Origin: Limnohabitans sp. INBF002
GTDB lineage: Bacteria > Pseudomonadota > Gammaproteobacteria > Burkholderiales > Burkholderiaceae_C
Reading direction: 5' to 3'
Assembly (NCBI RefSeq): GCF_027924905.1
Contig: NZ_AP027055.1
Span: 2,232,001 to 2,296,000 of the forward strand
DNA length: 64,000 nt
Position numbers and translations under genes: made by a program. How positions within the stretch are numbered: position 1 is the stretch's first letter; each line of letters starts with the position of its first letter. Of this stretch, positions 45,563 to 55,885 are shown piece by piece. The notes under the pieces are model-generated. The model saw only the letters and a list, made by a program, of their open reading frames with translations. It was not told the origin of the DNA and did no database searches.

Positions 45563-46015
45563 ATGGCCCTGCCCACCTTAGACCTCACCCTGCAATTTGG
45601 CGATGTGCCCTACGCCGCGCGCCACCGCGCGGCATTGCCCCGCGCTTTTGTGAACCGTTGCATCCGCCACGCGTTGGCACATGACGCAGAAATGACCGTG
45701 CGCATCGTCAACGCTGAAGAAGGCCAAGCCTTGAACAGCAGCTATCGCAAAAAAGACTACGCCACCAATGTGTTGACGTTTGACTATGCACAAGCCCCTA
45801 TGGTGATGGCCGACCTCGTGCTGTGCGCCCCCGTCGTGGCACGCGAGGCCAAAGAGCAAGGCAAGTCGCTGCAAGAACACTACGCCCATTTGTTGATTCA
45901 CGGTGCGCTGCACGCCCAAGGCTACGACCATGAAACCTCTGAGGCCGACGCCAATGAAATGGAAACACTTGAGATGTTCATCATGGCAGCCCTCGGCCTG
46001 CCTTGCCCTTATTGA
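45563..46015 (+). CDS. ybeY: Endoribonuclease YbeY
   Basis: Metal-dependent RNase for 16S rRNA 3' maturation and ribosome quality control. The 150 residues carry the zinc motif HLLIHGALHAQGYDHE (His113, His117, His123). The start at 45563 fits family length; the open frame extends into phoH but only as a shadow. The next gene begins 17 bp later and may be cotranscribed. Confidence 0.96.
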   Translation: MALPTLDLTLQFGDVPYAARHRAALPRAFVNRCIRHALAHDAEMTVRIVNAEEGQALNSSYRKKDYATNVLTFDYAQAPMVMADLVLCAPVVAREAKEQGKSLQEHYAHLLIHGALHAQGYDHETSEADANEMETLEMFIMAALGLPCPY

Positions 46016-46032
46016 TTGACCACGCTGCTCAC

Positions 46033-47574
46033 ATGAACGCACCGCTTTCTCCGTCATTGATTCGTTTGCTGCTATGGACTGGCGTGTTGTCGCTCTTGGT
46101 GCGCACATGGATTGGCGTGACATTCCCTATCACCGGCGATGAAGCGTATTTCTACTGGTGGGGTGTTTATCCCGACTGGGGCTATTACGACCACCCGCCC
46201 ATGGCCGGCTGGGCCATTGCTGCCATGCTGACATTGTTTGGTGACACCACGTTTGCCATGCGTATTCCTGCCCTGTTGTTACCGACGGCTTTGGGGGCTG
46301 CTTTGTGGTGGGGGTTCTCGAACGTGGACCGCGAGAAAACAGCTTGGGCCATTGTGTTGTTCTGGCTCACGCCCATCAACTGGCTGAATGCGCTCATCAC
46401 CACCGATACGCCTTTGATTTTTTGGTCCGTGTTGTCCATCTGCGCTTTGGTTCGTGCCGAGCAACGCGCGCATCAAGACCGCAACACTTACGCGCTACAC
46501 GCCTTGAGCGGCTTGTTTTTAGGTCTTGCATTTCTGTCCAAATACTTTGCAGTCGTGATCGGCTTCGCGTATTTTGTGTACTTCATGGCGTTCCGCCGCG
46601 AACGCTGGTTGGGTTTGGCGCTGTTGGTTCTGGCGGCCACACCAGGCCCATTGGTGAACCTGTGGTGGAACATGGGCCACGGATGGGCCAACATCATGTT
46701 CAACGTCTACAACCGCAACCAAGGCGAAGTGTTTGCATGGCATAAACCTGCGCTGTATCTGCTGACATGGGTGTATCTACTCACGCCAGGGTTTGTGTGG
46801 TTTGCATGGAAAGAGCGGACAGCGATGGTGGCGTTCGCGCGCCAACATAAATTACTGGCCACACTCATCGTTGTGCCACTGGCATTCTTTGCGCTCATCG
46901 CTGTCAAAAAAGTGGTGGGCTTACATTGGGTGCTCAACTTCTACCCCTTGTTCTTTGTGTGGCTCGCGTTTGCGCTACCCCTTGCGCAAGTCAAACGCAC
47001 CAGCCAATGGATGGCGGTGTTCTTAGGCGTGCATCTGGTCGCTGTGGCGGCGATGTACAGCACACAACTCGCTGACTGGAAAAGCGTCAAGATTTACCCG
47101 GAGATTGTGCGAAGCTACCGCACACAAGAACTGTTGGCGCAGGTGCAAGCCCCCAACACGGTGCTGATGGCCACGTCGTACACACCCGCCTCCATCTACG
47201 GTCAAACACTCAAAACCTATGTGCCGGTGTTTGGCACAGGCAGCTTCCATGCACGTCAAGATGACCTGTTGGTCAATTTCGCCGACTTTGACGGCAAGAC
47301 CGTGCGCATCATTGGATTTAGCCAGCCCAACTTAGACGCGTACCGCGCTTACTTTGACAGCGTGTCGCTCATCACGGTGTCGCAAGACGGCGTGCCGTTT
47401 TATGCCGTTGAGGGGAAAAACTTCAAGTGGACGGTCTACCGTGACACGGTGCTCAAAGACATCTTTCAAACGCGCCACCGAATTCCCTCATGGTTGCCCA
47501 TGACAGGGTGTCCCTTCTGTCAGCACTACTGTGGCGAGGTACGCTGCAGCAACTTGAGCGACTCAGCAGACTGA
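46033..47574 (+). CDS. Glycosyltransferase family 39 membrane protein (ArnT-like)
   Basis: Polytopic lipid-linked-sugar transferase of 513 residues. The first loop holds the catalytic-type acidic pair in ITGDEAYFYWWGVYPDWGYY followed by DHPPMAGW (about 36-65), the GT39/PMT hallmark. About ten or more membrane helices follow, then a periplasmic C-terminal domain. The tail has a Cys-rich stretch (GCPFCQHYCGEVRC). It may add a sugar to lipid A or another envelope acceptor; the acceptor is unknown. I start at MNAPLSPSLIR, ten codons inside the longer frame. Confidence 0.88.
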   Translation: MNAPLSPSLIRLLLWTGVLSLLVRTWIGVTFPITGDEAYFYWWGVYPDWGYYDHPPMAGWAIAAMLTLFGDTTFAMRIPALLLPTALGAALWWGFSNVDREKTAWAIVLFWLTPINWLNALITTDTPLIFWSVLSICALVRAEQRAHQDRNTYALHALSGLFLGLAFLSKYFAVVIGFAYFVYFMAFRRERWLGLALLVLAATPGPLVNLWWNMGHGWANIMFNVYNRNQGEVFAWHKPALYLLTWVYLLTPGFVWFAWKERTAMVAFARQHKLLATLIVVPLAFFALIAVKKVVGLHWVLNFYPLFFVWLAFALPLAQVKRTSQWMAVFLGVHLVAVAAMYSTQLADWKSVKIYPEIVRSYRTQELLAQVQAPNTVLMATSYTPASIYGQTLKTYVPVFGTGSFHARQDDLLVNFADFDGKTVRIIGFSQPNLDAYRAYFDSVSLITVSQDGVPFYAVEGKNFKWTVYRDTVLKDIFQTRHRIPSWLPMTGCPFCQHYCGEVRCSNLSDSAD

Positions 47575-47608
47575 GCCGCGCTTGCGTGTATCGGCACGCA
47601 GAGGCCAA

Positions 47609-49021
47609 TCAACGCCCAGAAGCGTCTTCGAGTAAACGGACCTTCACCGTTTTACCTTTGACACGGCCCTCGCTCAGGCGCTTGACAGCCTCACGTGCAA
47701 TGCTGCGCGCCACCGCCACGTAGGTAGAGAACTCATTCACATTGATCTTGCCCACTTGCTCTTTGGCAAAGCCGGCATCGCCGGTCAGTGCGCCCAACAC
47801 GTCGCCGGCACGAATCTTTTCTTTGCGACCACCCACAATTTGCAGCGTCGCCATGGGCGGCTGCAAGATGCCGCCTGCGGCTGGCGTGAGGCTGCTGAGC
47901 GGTGCCCATGTGGACTCGCGGTTTTGCAACTGTTCAATCTTGCCCACGTTGCCCATCTCGTCCATGCTGGCCAGTGACAAGGCCAACCCCTCGGCATCGC
48001 CACGACCTGTGCGGCCAATGCGGTGAATGTGCACCTCGGGGTCAGGCGTCACGTCCACGTTGATGACGGCTTCTAAATTGGCCACATCCAAGCCACGCGC
48101 CGCCACATCGGTGGCCACCAACACCGAGCAACTGCGGTTGGCAAACTGCACCAGCACTTGGTCACGCTCGCGTTGTTCAAGTTCACCAAACAAGGCCAAA
48201 GCGCTGAAGCCTTGCGCTTGCAACACCGTCACCAAATCGCGGCATTGCTGTTTGGTGTTGCAAAACGCCAAGGTCGATTCAGGCCGGAAGTGGTTCAGCA
48301 GTTGCGACACAGCATGCAAACGCTCGTTGTTACTCACCTCATAAAAAATTTGTTTGATTTTTTGTGCGTCGTGTTGCGCTTGCACCTTGACGGTTTGCGG
48401 CTCGCGCATGAATTGCGAGGCGAGCTTGGCAATGCCTTCCGGGTAAGTGGCAGAGAACAACAAGGTTTGACGATCTTTGGGGCACTGGCGCGCCACCTTG
48501 GCGATGTCATCAAAGAAACCCATGTCCAACATACGGTCAGCTTCATCGAGCACCAACATTTTTAAGCCTTGCAGGCTGAGCGAGCCGCGCTCCAAGTGGT
48601 CCATGATGCGGCCGGGCGTACCCACCACCACATGCGCACCGTGTTCGAGGCTGACGGTCTGCCCACGCAAGGCCACACCGCCACACAAGGTGACCACTTT
48701 GATGTTGCCCACAGCACGAGCCAAGCGGCGAATTTCTTGCGTCACTTGATCGGCCAATTCGCGAGTGGGGCACAGCACCATAGCTTGCGCATCGAACTGC
48801 GCAGGGTCGAGCTTTTCAACCAAAGGGATGCCAAACGCGGCCGTCTTGCCGCTGCCGGTGCTGGCTTGCGCAATCAAATCGCGACCTGCCAAAGTCAGGG
48901 GCAAGCTCGCAGCTTGAATAGGGGTCATCTGGGTGTAGCCCAGCTGCGTCAAGTTATCGAGAGAAGAGGCCGCGAGGCTCAGGGAAGCAAAGGTCGTAGC
49001 GGTATTTTTTAAATCGGTCAT
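47609..49021 (-). CDS. dbpA: ATP-dependent RNA helicase DbpA
   Basis: DEAD-box helicase acting on 23S rRNA during 50S assembly. The 470 residues have the Q motif ([13 protein letters not shown]), Walker A ASTGSGKT at 53-60, DEAD in [18 protein letters not shown] and [11 protein letters not shown]. The C-terminal DbpA RNA-binding domain ([20 protein letters not shown]) binds hairpin 92 (family knowledge) and separates it from RhlE. The start at 49021 overlaps the dtd stop by 4 bp. Confidence 0.96.
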   Translation of the reverse strand: MTDLKNTATTFASLSLAASSLDNLTQLGYTQMTPIQAASLPLTLAGRDLIAQASTGSGKTAAFGIPLVEKLDPAQFDAQAMVLCPTRELADQVTQEIRRLARAVGNIKVVTLCGGVALRGQTVSLEHGAHVVVGTPGRIMDHLERGSLSLQGLKMLVLDEADRMLDMGFFDDIAKVARQCPKDRQTLLFSATYPEGIAKLASQFMREPQTVKVQAQHDAQKIKQIFYEVSNNERLHAVSQLLNHFRPESTLAFCNTKQQCRDLVTVLQAQGFSALALFGELEQRERDQVLVQFANRSCSVLVATDVAARGLDVANLEAVINVDVTPDPEVHIHRIGRTGRGDAEGLALSLASMDEMGNVGKIEQLQNRESTWAPLSSLTPAAGGILQPPMATLQIVGGRKEKIRAGDVLGALTGDAGFAKEQVGKINVNEFSTYVAVARSIAREAVKRLSEGRVKGKTVKVRLLEDASGR

Positions 49022-49464
49022 GCACCGATTATCGTGATTGGGATGGTCACAGGGCCATCGTTCACCAAATGCACTTTCATGTCTGCGCCAAAGATGCCCG
49101 TTTGCACCTGCGGGTGCTGCGCTTTGTCTTGCGCCACAAAGGCGTCGTACAAGCGCCGGCCCTCTTCGGCGGGGGCAGCGCTGGTGAAGCTGGGGCGAGT
49201 GCCGCTGCTGGTGTCTGCGGCCAAGGTGAACTGGCTCACCACCAACAAACCGCCGTGCACATCGCTCACGCTGCGGTTCATCTTGCCTGCTTCGTCGTAA
49301 AACACGCGCAGCTTCAAAATTTTGTCGAGCATTTTTTGGCCCACCGCTTCGGTGTCGCCTTTCTCGGCACACAGCAGTATCAACAAGCCTTGTGCAATCT
49401 CACCGACAGTTTGACCGTCCACCACCACACGGGCTTCGCTCACGCGTTGTAAAACTGCTTTCAT
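49018..49464 (-). CDS. dtd: D-aminoacyl-tRNA deacylase
   Basis: Removes D-amino acids wrongly attached to tRNA. The 148 residues begin [17 protein letters not shown] and contain the active-site [20 protein letters not shown] and the C-terminal cross-subunit motif NDGPVTIPI. Translationally coupled to dbpA by a 4-bp overlap. Confidence 0.97.
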   Translation of the reverse strand: MKAVLQRVSEARVVVDGQTVGEIAQGLLILLCAEKGDTEAVGQKMLDKILKLRVFYDEAGKMNRSVSDVHGGLLVVSQFTLAADTSSGTRPSFTSAAPAEEGRRLYDAFVAQDKAQHPQVQTGIFGADMKVHLVNDGPVTIPITIIGA

Positions 49465-49515
49465 TCATGTCTCTTTCTGAGGGCCTCGGTTCGCAACCTT
49501 GGCATGCCGCGTGGC

Positions 49516-50463
49516 TTAGTTCACATCGAGCGGGTCGTCCAGATGCGCTTCCACATCGTTGGGCAGCAACTGAATGGTGGCGCGCAAACCGGGCACCGCT
49601 TTCATCAACGATTGCTCCACATTGGCGCGAAACATGGCGGCACGCCCCAGCGTCCACTCGGCAGGCATGTGCATGTGCAAGTCCACAAAGCGACGTTGGC
49701 CTGCTTTGCGCGTGATGATGTGATCGAAACGCACGAGGTGCGTGTGGTCGGCACCTGTCTCTTCATGGACCATCGACAGGTTGTGCAACACCGTGTTGAT
49801 TTGCGCCAGCACCTCGGGCTCGACTGCTTCATCCATCAAGCCTTGTGAGGCACCCCAAATCAAATGCCAGCCTTCTTTGAGGATGTTCAATGCAACGCCA
49901 ATCGCGACCACAGCATCCAACCACAGCCAACCGCTGTAGCTGACCAACGCAATACCAACCACCACACCGGCAGAGGTCCACACATCCGTCACCAAATGGC
50001 GCGCATCGGCCTCTAGCGCAATCGAGCGGTGTGTTTTGGCCGCACGAAACATGACCCAAGCCAGCAAACCATTCAGCGCAGAACTGGCCACAGACAAGGC
50101 CAAACCAATACCTACTTGCTCTAAGGGCTGGGGGTCAAAGATGCGGCGCCCCGCTGCCCACATGATGCCCAGCGCGGCAACCACGATGAGGATGCCTTCA
50201 AAGCCCGATGAAAAATACTCAGCCTTGTGGTGACCATAAGGATGGTCTTCGTCCGCAGGCATAGCAGCGACCGTGACCATCATCAAACCAAAGATGGCGC
50301 TGGCTAAGTTCACCAGCGACTCCATCGCGTCGGACAACAAACCCACCGAATCGGTGAGGTGCCATGCCAAGGTTTTGAGTGCGATGGTGATGCACGCCAC
50401 CACGACCGAGGCCCAAAGCAAGCCTTTGGGCGAGAGCCATTTTTCAAGCGTCCGAGTGTTCAT
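49516..50463 (-). CDS. Cation diffusion facilitator family transporter
   Basis: Inner-membrane divalent-metal/proton antiporter, 315 residues. Six membrane helices are visible; the transport-site residues are in DAMESLVNLASAIFG (helix II) and ALEADARHLVTDVWTSAGVV (helix V). The cytoplasmic metal-binding domain starts near 225 (HLVRFDHIITRKAGQRRFVD then LHMHMP). The DHPYGHHKAEYFSSGFEG loop is typical. The metal (Zn, Fe or Mn) cannot be decided from sequence. 23 bp after tyrS on the other side. Confidence 0.92.
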   Translation of the reverse strand: MNTRTLEKWLSPKGLLWASVVVACITIALKTLAWHLTDSVGLLSDAMESLVNLASAIFGLMMVTVAAMPADEDHPYGHHKAEYFSSGFEGILIVVAALGIMWAAGRRIFDPQPLEQVGIGLALSVASSALNGLLAWVMFRAAKTHRSIALEADARHLVTDVWTSAGVVVGIALVSYSGWLWLDAVVAIGVALNILKEGWHLIWGASQGLMDEAVEPEVLAQINTVLHNLSMVHEETGADHTHLVRFDHIITRKAGQRRFVDLHMHMPAEWTLGRAAMFRANVEQSLMKAVPGLRATIQLLPNDVEAHLDDPLDVN

Positions 50464-50486
50464 GCGCGCAGTCTAGTGGCGGCCGA

Positions 50487-51719
50487 TTAAGCCAATGTGA
50501 CACGCGCAAATTTGCGCTTGCCCACTTGCACCACAAACGTTCCGGCATCGAGCTTCAAGCCTTTGTCGTTGACCACGCTGGAGTCCACTCGCACACCACC
50601 GCCGTCAATCAAACGGTTGGCTTCGCTACTGGAAGGTGCCAAGCCTGCCGCTTTGAGCAAGGCGCCAATGCCCATGGGTGCGCCGCTGAGCGACACCTCT
50701 GGAATTTCATCGGGCACGCCGCCTTTGCTGCGGTTGATGAAGTCTTGTTCAGCCGCATCCGCAGCTGCTGCACCGTGGAAACGTGCCGTGATTTCTTTGG
50801 CCAAGGCCACCTTGGCGTCTTTGGGATTGCGACCGCCTTCGATTTCTTTTTTCAAGGCCTCGATGTCAGCCATCGACTTGAACGACAGCAAGGTGTACCA
50901 GCGCCACATGAGCACGTCAGAGATGGACAACACCTTGGCAAACATGGTGTTCGGTTCTTCACTGATGCCGATGTAGTTGTTCTTGGACTTGGACATTTTT
51001 TCAACGCCATCCAAACCTTCGAGCAAAGGCATGGTCAAGATGCACTGCGCTTCTTGGCCGTACTCGGCCTGCAAATGGCGACCCATGAGCAAGTTGAATT
51101 TTTGGTCGGTACCGCCCAATTCCAAATCAGACTTCAAGGCCACCGAGTCGTAGCCCTGCATCAGCGGGTACAAAAACTCATGCACGCTGATGGGCGTGTT
51201 GGCGTGGAAGCGATCGTGAAAGTCGTTGCGCTCCATCATGCGCGCCACGGTGTACTTGGACGCGAGCTGAATCATGCCCATGGAGCCCAGCGGAATACAC
51301 CATTCGCTGTTGTAGCGAATTTCGGTTTTGGCGGGGTCGAGCACCAACGAGGCTTGCTTGTAATACGTCTCAGCGTTCACCTTGATTTGCTCAGGCGTGA
51401 GCGGCGGGCGCGTGCTGTTGCGGCCTGATGGGTCGCCAATCAAACTGGTGAAGTCGCCAATCAAAAAGATGACTTGATGCCCCAAGTCCTGCAACTGGCG
51501 CATCTTGTTCAACACCACCGTGTGGCCAATGTGAATGTCGGGTGCCGTTGGGTCCAAGCCCAATTTGATGCGCAGGGGTTGGCCCGTGGCTTCGGAGCGC
51601 GCGAGCTTTTTGACCCAAGCGTCTTCGGGAATCAGCTCTTCGCAGCCGCGCTTGGTCACAGCCAAGGCTTCGAGGACGCGATCGGTGACAGGGTGGTTTT
51701 GTAAAGATGCTTGATTCAT
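50487..51719 (-). CDS. tyrS: Tyrosyl-tRNA synthetase
   Basis: Charges tRNA-Tyr. The 410-residue class I synthetase has HIGH at 63-66 ([12 protein letters not shown]), [11 protein letters not shown] near 241-251, and a C-terminal S4 RNA-binding domain ([20 protein letters not shown]). It is divergent from the MepM-like peptidase gene. Confidence 0.97.
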   Translation of the reverse strand: MNQASLQNHPVTDRVLEALAVTKRGCEELIPEDAWVKKLARSEATGQPLRIKLGLDPTAPDIHIGHTVVLNKMRQLQDLGHQVIFLIGDFTSLIGDPSGRNSTRPPLTPEQIKVNAETYYKQASLVLDPAKTEIRYNSEWCIPLGSMGMIQLASKYTVARMMERNDFHDRFHANTPISVHEFLYPLMQGYDSVALKSDLELGGTDQKFNLLMGRHLQAEYGQEAQCILTMPLLEGLDGVEKMSKSKNNYIGISEEPNTMFAKVLSISDVLMWRWYTLLSFKSMADIEALKKEIEGGRNPKDAKVALAKEITARFHGAAAADAAEQDFINRSKGGVPDEIPEVSLSGAPMGIGALLKAAGLAPSSSEANRLIDGGGVRVDSSVVNDKGLKLDAGTFVVQVGKRKFARVTLA

Positions 51720-51839
51720 AAGGATTTTTTACCGTGCAAGGTATACTCACCGGTTTGGTGTTTGAGCCTGATTTTAGAGGCCCAAACCTTGAGGCCCTGG
51801 GCTCAGTCCCCGCCTTTTACCTACTGCCGGAGAAATACC

Positions 51840-53174
51840 TTGCAGCAATTCTTTTCTTTGTGGGCCACACGCCTGCAAAACTGCTTTCAAACCCACCCCC
51901 GTCGCGTCATGGCTGGCGTGGCTGTCGCGCTCTCCGTGGTCGGTGGCGGGGCATTTGCGGTGGCGAGCTTGGATGCGGGCGTCGCCAGCATGCCGCTTCG
52001 CCAAGTGGTGGAAAACGTCAACACCGTCACGTTTCCTAATTTATGGGCTGACAAGCCCTTGCAACTGTTCCGCTCAGACCTGACGCGCTCAAGCGACACG
52101 GCCGACAGTTTGCTCTCACGCCTCGGCCTGAGTGACCCAGAGGCCGCGGCTTACCTGCGCAACGCACGGACAGCACGCCAACAGCTCATGGGTCGCGCCG
52201 GACGCATGGTGAGCGTGGAAGGCGATGCCGAGCACCGCCTCACCCGCTTGACCGCACGCTGGGCCAATGACGACGGGGAAAACTTCACCCGTTGGATCAT
52301 GGAGCGCAACGCCGAAGGTTTTGTGGCGCGCGAAGAAACCGCACGCCTGAACGTCGGCACACGCATGGGCAACGGCACGATTCAAAGCTCACTCTTTGCA
52401 GCCACGGATGATGCAAATATTCCCGACAGCGTGGCCAGCCAGTTGGCTGACATCTTTGCTGGCGACATCGACTTTCACCGCGCTCTGCGCAAAGGCGACC
52501 GCTTCGCCGTGGTGTACGAATCGCTGGAAGCCGATGGCGAGGTGCTGCGCACAGGCCGCGTGTTGTCTGCAGAATTTGTGAACAACGGCAAAACACACCA
52601 AGCGTTTTGGTTCCAAGAAGCCAATGCCAAAGAAGGCGGCTACTACAACGCCGACGGCATCAGCCTGCGACGCGCCTACTTGGCATCGCCCCTCGCGTTC
52701 TCGCGCATGACCAGTGGCTTCAAGATGCGTTTTCATCCCATCTTGCAAACTTGGCGCGCCCACCTCGGCGTCGATTACGCAGCGCCCACTGGCACCGCCG
52801 TGCGCAGCGTAGGCCAAGGCATTGTGGACGTGGCCGGCACGCAAGGCGGCTTTGGCAATGTGGTGATGGTCAAGCACGCCAATGGTCACACCACGGTGTA
52901 CGCGCACTTGAGCCGCATCCACGTCAAACGCGGTCAGTCGGTCATGCAGGGCCAGACCCTGGGTTTGGTCGGCGCCACAGGCTGGGCCACAGGCCCACAC
53001 CTGCACTTTGAATTCCGCGTGAATGGTCAGCACAAAGACCCGATCACCATGGCACGCCAAAGCGTATCGGTGGAAGTGTCTGCTGCTGCTCGCGAGCAAT
53101 TCAAACGCCACGCCACCCTGGCCAAGATTGACTTGACCGCAGCGGCCAGCACCCAAATCAGCCGCGCTGAATAA
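51840..53174 (+). CDS. M23 family metallopeptidase (MepM-like)
   Basis: Periplasmic peptidoglycan hydrolase, 444 residues. A hydrophobic signal anchor lies at about 24-42, an OapA/LysM-like middle domain follows, and the LytM domain has zinc ligands in HPILQTWRAHLGVDYAAPTG and HLHFEFRVN. The most likely start is TTG at 51840, with GGAGAA five bases upstream; the frame is open to 51711 but the extra 43 codons show no family character. It abuts anmK (stop and start adjacent), coupling cell-wall hydrolysis and recycling. Confidence 0.88.
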   Translation: MQQFFSLWATRLQNCFQTHPRRVMAGVAVALSVVGGGAFAVASLDAGVASMPLRQVVENVNTVTFPNLWADKPLQLFRSDLTRSSDTADSLLSRLGLSDPEAAAYLRNARTARQQLMGRAGRMVSVEGDAEHRLTRLTARWANDDGENFTRWIMERNAEGFVAREETARLNVGTRMGNGTIQSSLFAATDDANIPDSVASQLADIFAGDIDFHRALRKGDRFAVVYESLEADGEVLRTGRVLSAEFVNNGKTHQAFWFQEANAKEGGYYNADGISLRRAYLASPLAFSRMTSGFKMRFHPILQTWRAHLGVDYAAPTGTAVRSVGQGIVDVAGTQGGFGNVVMVKHANGHTTVYAHLSRIHVKRGQSVMQGQTLGLVGATGWATGPHLHFEFRVNGQHKDPITMARQSVSVEVSAAAREQFKRHATLAKIDLTAAASTQISRAE

Positions 53175-54302
53175 ATGTCTGCGTCTGCAGCATCACCGCA
53201 GCTTTTCATTGGCTTGATGTCGGGCACGTCGCTCGACGGCGTGGACGGTGTGTTGGCAGACTTCAGCGGCCCGCAACCACGGGTGTTGGCACACCACGCC
53301 ATGCCCTTTGCGCCAGCATTGAAACAAGAACTGCTGGCACTCAACACCCCATCTGACAACGAACTGCACCGTGCGGCATTGGCCGCCAACGGCTTGGTGC
53401 GCGTGTATGCGCAAACTGTGCAAGCGTTATTGAGTGACACACAAACACCCGCCCGCGATGTGTGCGCCATCGGCGCCCACGGCCAAACCGTGCGCCACCA
53501 ACCGGGCGCGTTTGATGGCACGGGCTACACGCTGCAGCTCAACAACCCAGCCCTCTTGGCCGAGCTCACCGGCATTGATGTGGTGGCTGATTTCCGCAGC
53601 CGCGATGTGGCAGCCAGCGGTCAAGGTGCCCCGCTCGTGCCCGTGTTTCACCAAGGCATCTTTGGTCAACCCAACCAAACAGTAGGCGTGCTGAACATCG
53701 GTGGCATTGCCAACCTCAGCGTGTTGCACGCCAACGGCGATGTGCTGGGCTTTGATTGCGGTCCAGGCAACGCCCTGCTGGACCATTGGTGCCAACAACA
53801 CACCGGCGACGCCTTTGACAACAACGGCGCATGGGGCGCCAGCGGCAGCGTGATAGAGCCCTTGCTGCAAGCCATGTTGGCCGAACCTTTTCTGCACCAA
53901 GCGCCCCCAAAAAGCACGGGACGCGATTTGTTTCACCCCACCTGGCTGACACACCAACTCAGCGGCGACGTCAATGCAAACCCCGCCGATGTGCAAGCCA
54001 CTCTGACGGAGTTCACCGCACGTGCCTGCGTGAACGATGTGCGGCGCCATGCGGCAGAGGCGTCGGAGCTCATTGTGTGTGGCGGTGGTGCGTTGAATGG
54101 TTTGCTGATGCAGCGCTTGCAAGCGGGCTTACCCAGCGTGCGTGTGTTGTCGTCCGCTGAACGCGGCATGCCGCCTTTACAAGTGGAGGCCGCCGCCTTT
54201 GCATGGCTGGCTCGTCAAACCGTGCGGGGCCTGCCAGGCAACTTGCCAAAAGTAACGGGCGCACAAGGCGCCCGCATACTGGGTGGAATTTTTAAAGCCT
54301 GA
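53175..54302 (+). CDS. anmK: 1,6-anhydro-N-acetylmuramic acid kinase
   Basis: Cell-wall recycling enzyme that phosphorylates anhydroMurNAc. The 375 residues begin with the ATP-binding FIGLMSGTSLDGVDGVLADF (10-29), and show VADFRSRDVAASGQGAPLVP, NIGGIANLSVL and FDCGPGNALLD. It starts directly after the MepM-like gene with no gap, so the two are cotranscribed. Convergent with erpA. Confidence 0.97.
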   Translation: MSASAASPQLFIGLMSGTSLDGVDGVLADFSGPQPRVLAHHAMPFAPALKQELLALNTPSDNELHRAALAANGLVRVYAQTVQALLSDTQTPARDVCAIGAHGQTVRHQPGAFDGTGYTLQLNNPALLAELTGIDVVADFRSRDVAASGQGAPLVPVFHQGIFGQPNQTVGVLNIGGIANLSVLHANGDVLGFDCGPGNALLDHWCQQHTGDAFDNNGAWGASGSVIEPLLQAMLAEPFLHQAPPKSTGRDLFHPTWLTHQLSGDVNANPADVQATLTEFTARACVNDVRRHAAEASELIVCGGGALNGLLMQRLQAGLPSVRVLSSAERGMPPLQVEAAAFAWLARQTVRGLPGNLPKVTGAQGARILGGIFKA

Positions 54303-54320
54303 GCTTTAGGGATCTATCGA

Positions 54321-54686
54321 TCAGGCTGAGAACGACGAGCCGCAGCCGCAGGTCGATGTCGCGTTCGGGTTCTTGATGACGAACTGAGCGCCTTGCAAGT
54401 CTTCTTTGTAGTCAATCTCAGCGCCCACCAAGTATTGGTAGCTCATCGCGTCAACCAACAAAGACACGCCGTTTTTATTGATGGTGGTGTCGTCTTCGTT
54501 CACGATTTCATCAAACGTGAAACCGTATTGAAAGCCTGAGCAGCCGCCGCCTTGCACGAACACGCGCAACTTCAATTCAGGGTTGCCTTCTTCCGCAATC
54601 AAGTCCGCCACCTTGGCAGCTGCGCTGTCGGTGAAGACGAAAGGGGATGGCATTTCTGTTTGGATGTTTTCTGCAACTGCGCTCAT
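54321..54686 (-). CDS. erpA: Iron-sulfur cluster insertion protein ErpA
   Basis: A-type Fe-S carrier, 121 residues, with three cluster cysteines: Cys49 in [12 protein letters not shown] and Cys113/Cys115 in [11 protein letters not shown]. It is preceded by a 16-residue leader typical of betaproteobacterial members. A short palindrome (AGCCTGA...TCAGGCT, 54296-54327) spans the stops of anmK and erpA and may serve both as a weak terminator. Confidence 0.95.
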   Translation of the reverse strand: MSAVAENIQTEMPSPFVFTDSAAAKVADLIAEEGNPELKLRVFVQGGGCSGFQYGFTFDEIVNEDDTTINKNGVSLLVDAMSYQYLVGAEIDYKEDLQGAQFVIKNPNATSTCGCGSSFSA

Positions 54687-54792
54687 GTGAGGACTCCTGA
54701 ATCAATGCGTAAAAGTATATCGCTTTACTCGGGTATAGCACTGCACAAGGCCCGAGAAACGCTATTGCCGATGGGGGCATTCGCCCGACAAC

Positions 54793-54827
54793 AAAAAAGC
54801 CGCAAGGGCGAACCCATGCGGCTTTTG
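54793..54827 (-). terminator. Terminator of the rplM-rpsI operon
   Basis: AAAAAAGCCGCA and TGCGGCTTTT arms; on the minus strand the stem is followed by TTTTTTG. It lies 18 bp beyond the rpsI stop. Confidence 0.9.
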
Positions 54828-54844
54828 GCAAAACAGAAAGCGGA

Positions 54845-55237
54845 TTAACGCTTGCTGAACTGCTTGCGGCGGCGAGCAGAGTGCAAGCCAACCTTTTTAC
54901 GTTCCACTTCGCGAGCATCGCGAGTCACGTAACCGGCTTGTGACAGGACGGGCTTCAAAGCTGCGTCGTAGTCGATCAAAGCGCGGGTAATACCGTGACG
55001 CACTGCACCAGCTTGGCCAGACTCACCACCGCCGTGCACGTTGACTTGAATGTCAAACGCTTCGCCGTTGTTGGTCAGCATCAAGGGTTGCTTCGAAATC
55101 ATGATCGAGGTTTGACGGCCGAAATATGCGGCGATGTCTTTACCGTTGATCGTGATTTTGCCGGAGCCCTTTTTCAGAAACACGCGAGCGACGCTTGATT
55201 TGCGACGGCCGGTGCCGTTGTTCCATTCACCAATCAT
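54845..55237 (-). CDS. rpsI: Ribosomal protein S9
   Basis: Small-subunit protein, 130 residues. [20 protein letters not shown] near the start and the basic tail [14 protein letters not shown], which reaches the P-site tRNA, are diagnostic. Nine bases after rplM, in the universal rplM-rpsI pair. Confidence 0.99.
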   Translation of the reverse strand: MIGEWNNGTGRRKSSVARVFLKKGSGKITINGKDIAAYFGRQTSIMISKQPLMLTNNGEAFDIQVNVHGGGESGQAGAVRHGITRALIDYDAALKPVLSQAGYVTRDAREVERKKVGLHSARRRKQFSKR

Positions 55238-55246
55238 TTCGGCTCC

Positions 55247-55675
55247 TTAGATGTCCAGCACTTTAGGCTGTTGTGCGGTGTGAGGGTGCTCTGCACCGCC
55301 GTACACCTTGAGCTTTTTGATCATGGCGTAACCGAGTGGGCCTTTGGGCAACATGCCCTTGACAGCCTTCTCAATCGCGCGGCCAGGGTGTTTGGCTTGC
55401 AGATCGCGGAAATTTGTTGCAGTGATACCGCCGGGGTAACCCGAGTGACGGTAGTACACCTTGTCCAAAGACTTGGTACCAGTGACCTTGATCTTGGAAG
55501 CGTTGATGATGACGATGAAGTCACCTGTATCGACGTGGGGTGTGTAAATGGCTTTGTGTTTGCCGCGCAAACGGAGAGCAACTTCGCTGGCTACTCGTCC
55601 GAGCACCTTATCGGTGGCGTCAATCACAAACCACTCATGCACCACGTCAGCGGGTTTTGCGCTGAATGTAGACAT
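55247..55675 (-). CDS. rplM: Ribosomal protein L13
   Basis: Large-subunit protein, 142 residues. [20 protein letters not shown] and the [20 protein letters not shown] segment identify it. A consensus promoter and a roughly 130-nt leader lie upstream. Confidence 0.99.
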   Translation of the reverse strand: MSTFSAKPADVVHEWFVIDATDKVLGRVASEVALRLRGKHKAIYTPHVDTGDFIVIINASKIKVTGTKSLDKVYYRHSGYPGGITATNFRDLQAKHPGRAIEKAVKGMLPKGPLGYAMIKKLKVYGGAEHPHTAQQPKVLDI

Positions 55676-55812
55676 AGTTAAATCCTAAAAGGAGAGTTGG
55701 TTTGTAGGGTCCTTTTCCACGGTCGGCGTTCTTCTGTTGAGAACCTCTTAGGTGGGATGTGCCTTTTTCAAAGCCTCTGCCGCGGGACCACTCGAACGCT
55801 GCATAGCCAAAG

Positions 55813-55842
55813 ATTATAAGCAAAATCAAGCGCTTAGCGCAA
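55813..55842 (-). promoter_or_regulatory. rplM promoter
   Basis: On the minus strand TTGCGC (55837-55842) and a perfect TATAAT (55813-55818) are 18 bp apart. The start near 55806 would leave a leader of about 130 nt. The leader contains GTTCT/AGAAC arms near 55725-55745 that could support autogenous control, though no L13 binding site is recognised. Confidence 0.6.
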
Positions 55843-55885
55843 ATTTGGCCCAAACAAGGCGATTTGGCGGGTTACCATCCCAGTT